This document shows, piece by piece, positions 5,830-5,842 of a stretch of DNA of 5,842 nucleotides. The stretch is from Flavobacteriales bacterium UBA1959 (lineage in GTDB: Bacteria; Bacteroidota; Bacteroidia; Flavobacteriales_D; Sanyastnellaceae). The notes beneath the pieces are model-generated. The model did no database searches. It had not been told where the DNA came from and worked only from the letters and a program-made list of their open reading frames with translations. The stretch's first letter is position 1. Each line of letters starts with the position of its first letter. A program made the position numbers and the translations under genes. The stretch lies in the NCBI GenBank assembly GCA_002336085.1, contig DDEH01000135.1:1-5842 (forward strand). The letters are read 5' to 3'.

Positions 5830-5842
5830 ACAATAGACTTTC

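Noticed and set aside
1..5842. Search for CRISPR repeats, insertion-sequence ends, integrases, toxin-antitoxin pairs or a biosynthetic/defence cluster
   Set aside because: No regularly spaced repeats, transposase motifs or recognisable toxin or defence domains were seen; the main genes are ordinary housekeeping or transport genes.

Overview
The window looks like ordinary chromosomal DNA from a member of the Bacteroidota, probably near the Flavobacteriales. This placement is an inference. It rests on the style of the HU, TrmH, Fmt and C40 proteins, on starts that mostly lack Shine-Dalgarno sequences, and on one TAnnTTTG-type -7 box in front of the thiolase. The class and genus cannot be fixed from the sequence alone.

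Layout. Positions 1-207 hold the 3' end of an HU-family nucleoid protein, closed by a strong Rho-independent terminator (225-255). A compact rightward cluster follows: a TrmH-like tRNA 2'-O-methyltransferase (287-973), a MATE-family multidrug/Na+ antiporter (989-2383) and methionyl-tRNA formyltransferase fmt (2380-3366). The last two overlap by four bases (ATGA). The cluster meets a leftward pair convergently across 39 bases that hold a likely terminator for the leftward genes (3365-3399). Read on the minus strand, the pair is an acetyl-CoA acetyltransferase (5360-4182) followed two bases later by a cytoplasmic-type NlpC/P60 (C40) peptidase with a GTG start (4179-3406). From 5361 to 5643 no convincing protein gene is present, but there is a rightward terminator-like hairpin (5501-5535) with no rightward gene before it. 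A possible 61-codon rightward ORF of unknown function closes the window (5644-5829).

Function. The rightward cluster joins two translation genes (modification of tRNA and formylation of initiator tRNA) with a membrane exporter. The leftward pair joins acyl-CoA metabolism with probable recycling of cell-wall peptides. All five complete main genes have intact family motifs. I saw no mobile element, CRISPR array, rRNA or intact tRNA, and no convincing new defence or biosynthetic system. The parts most worth a second look are the orphan terminator and the unexplained 5361-5643 region.
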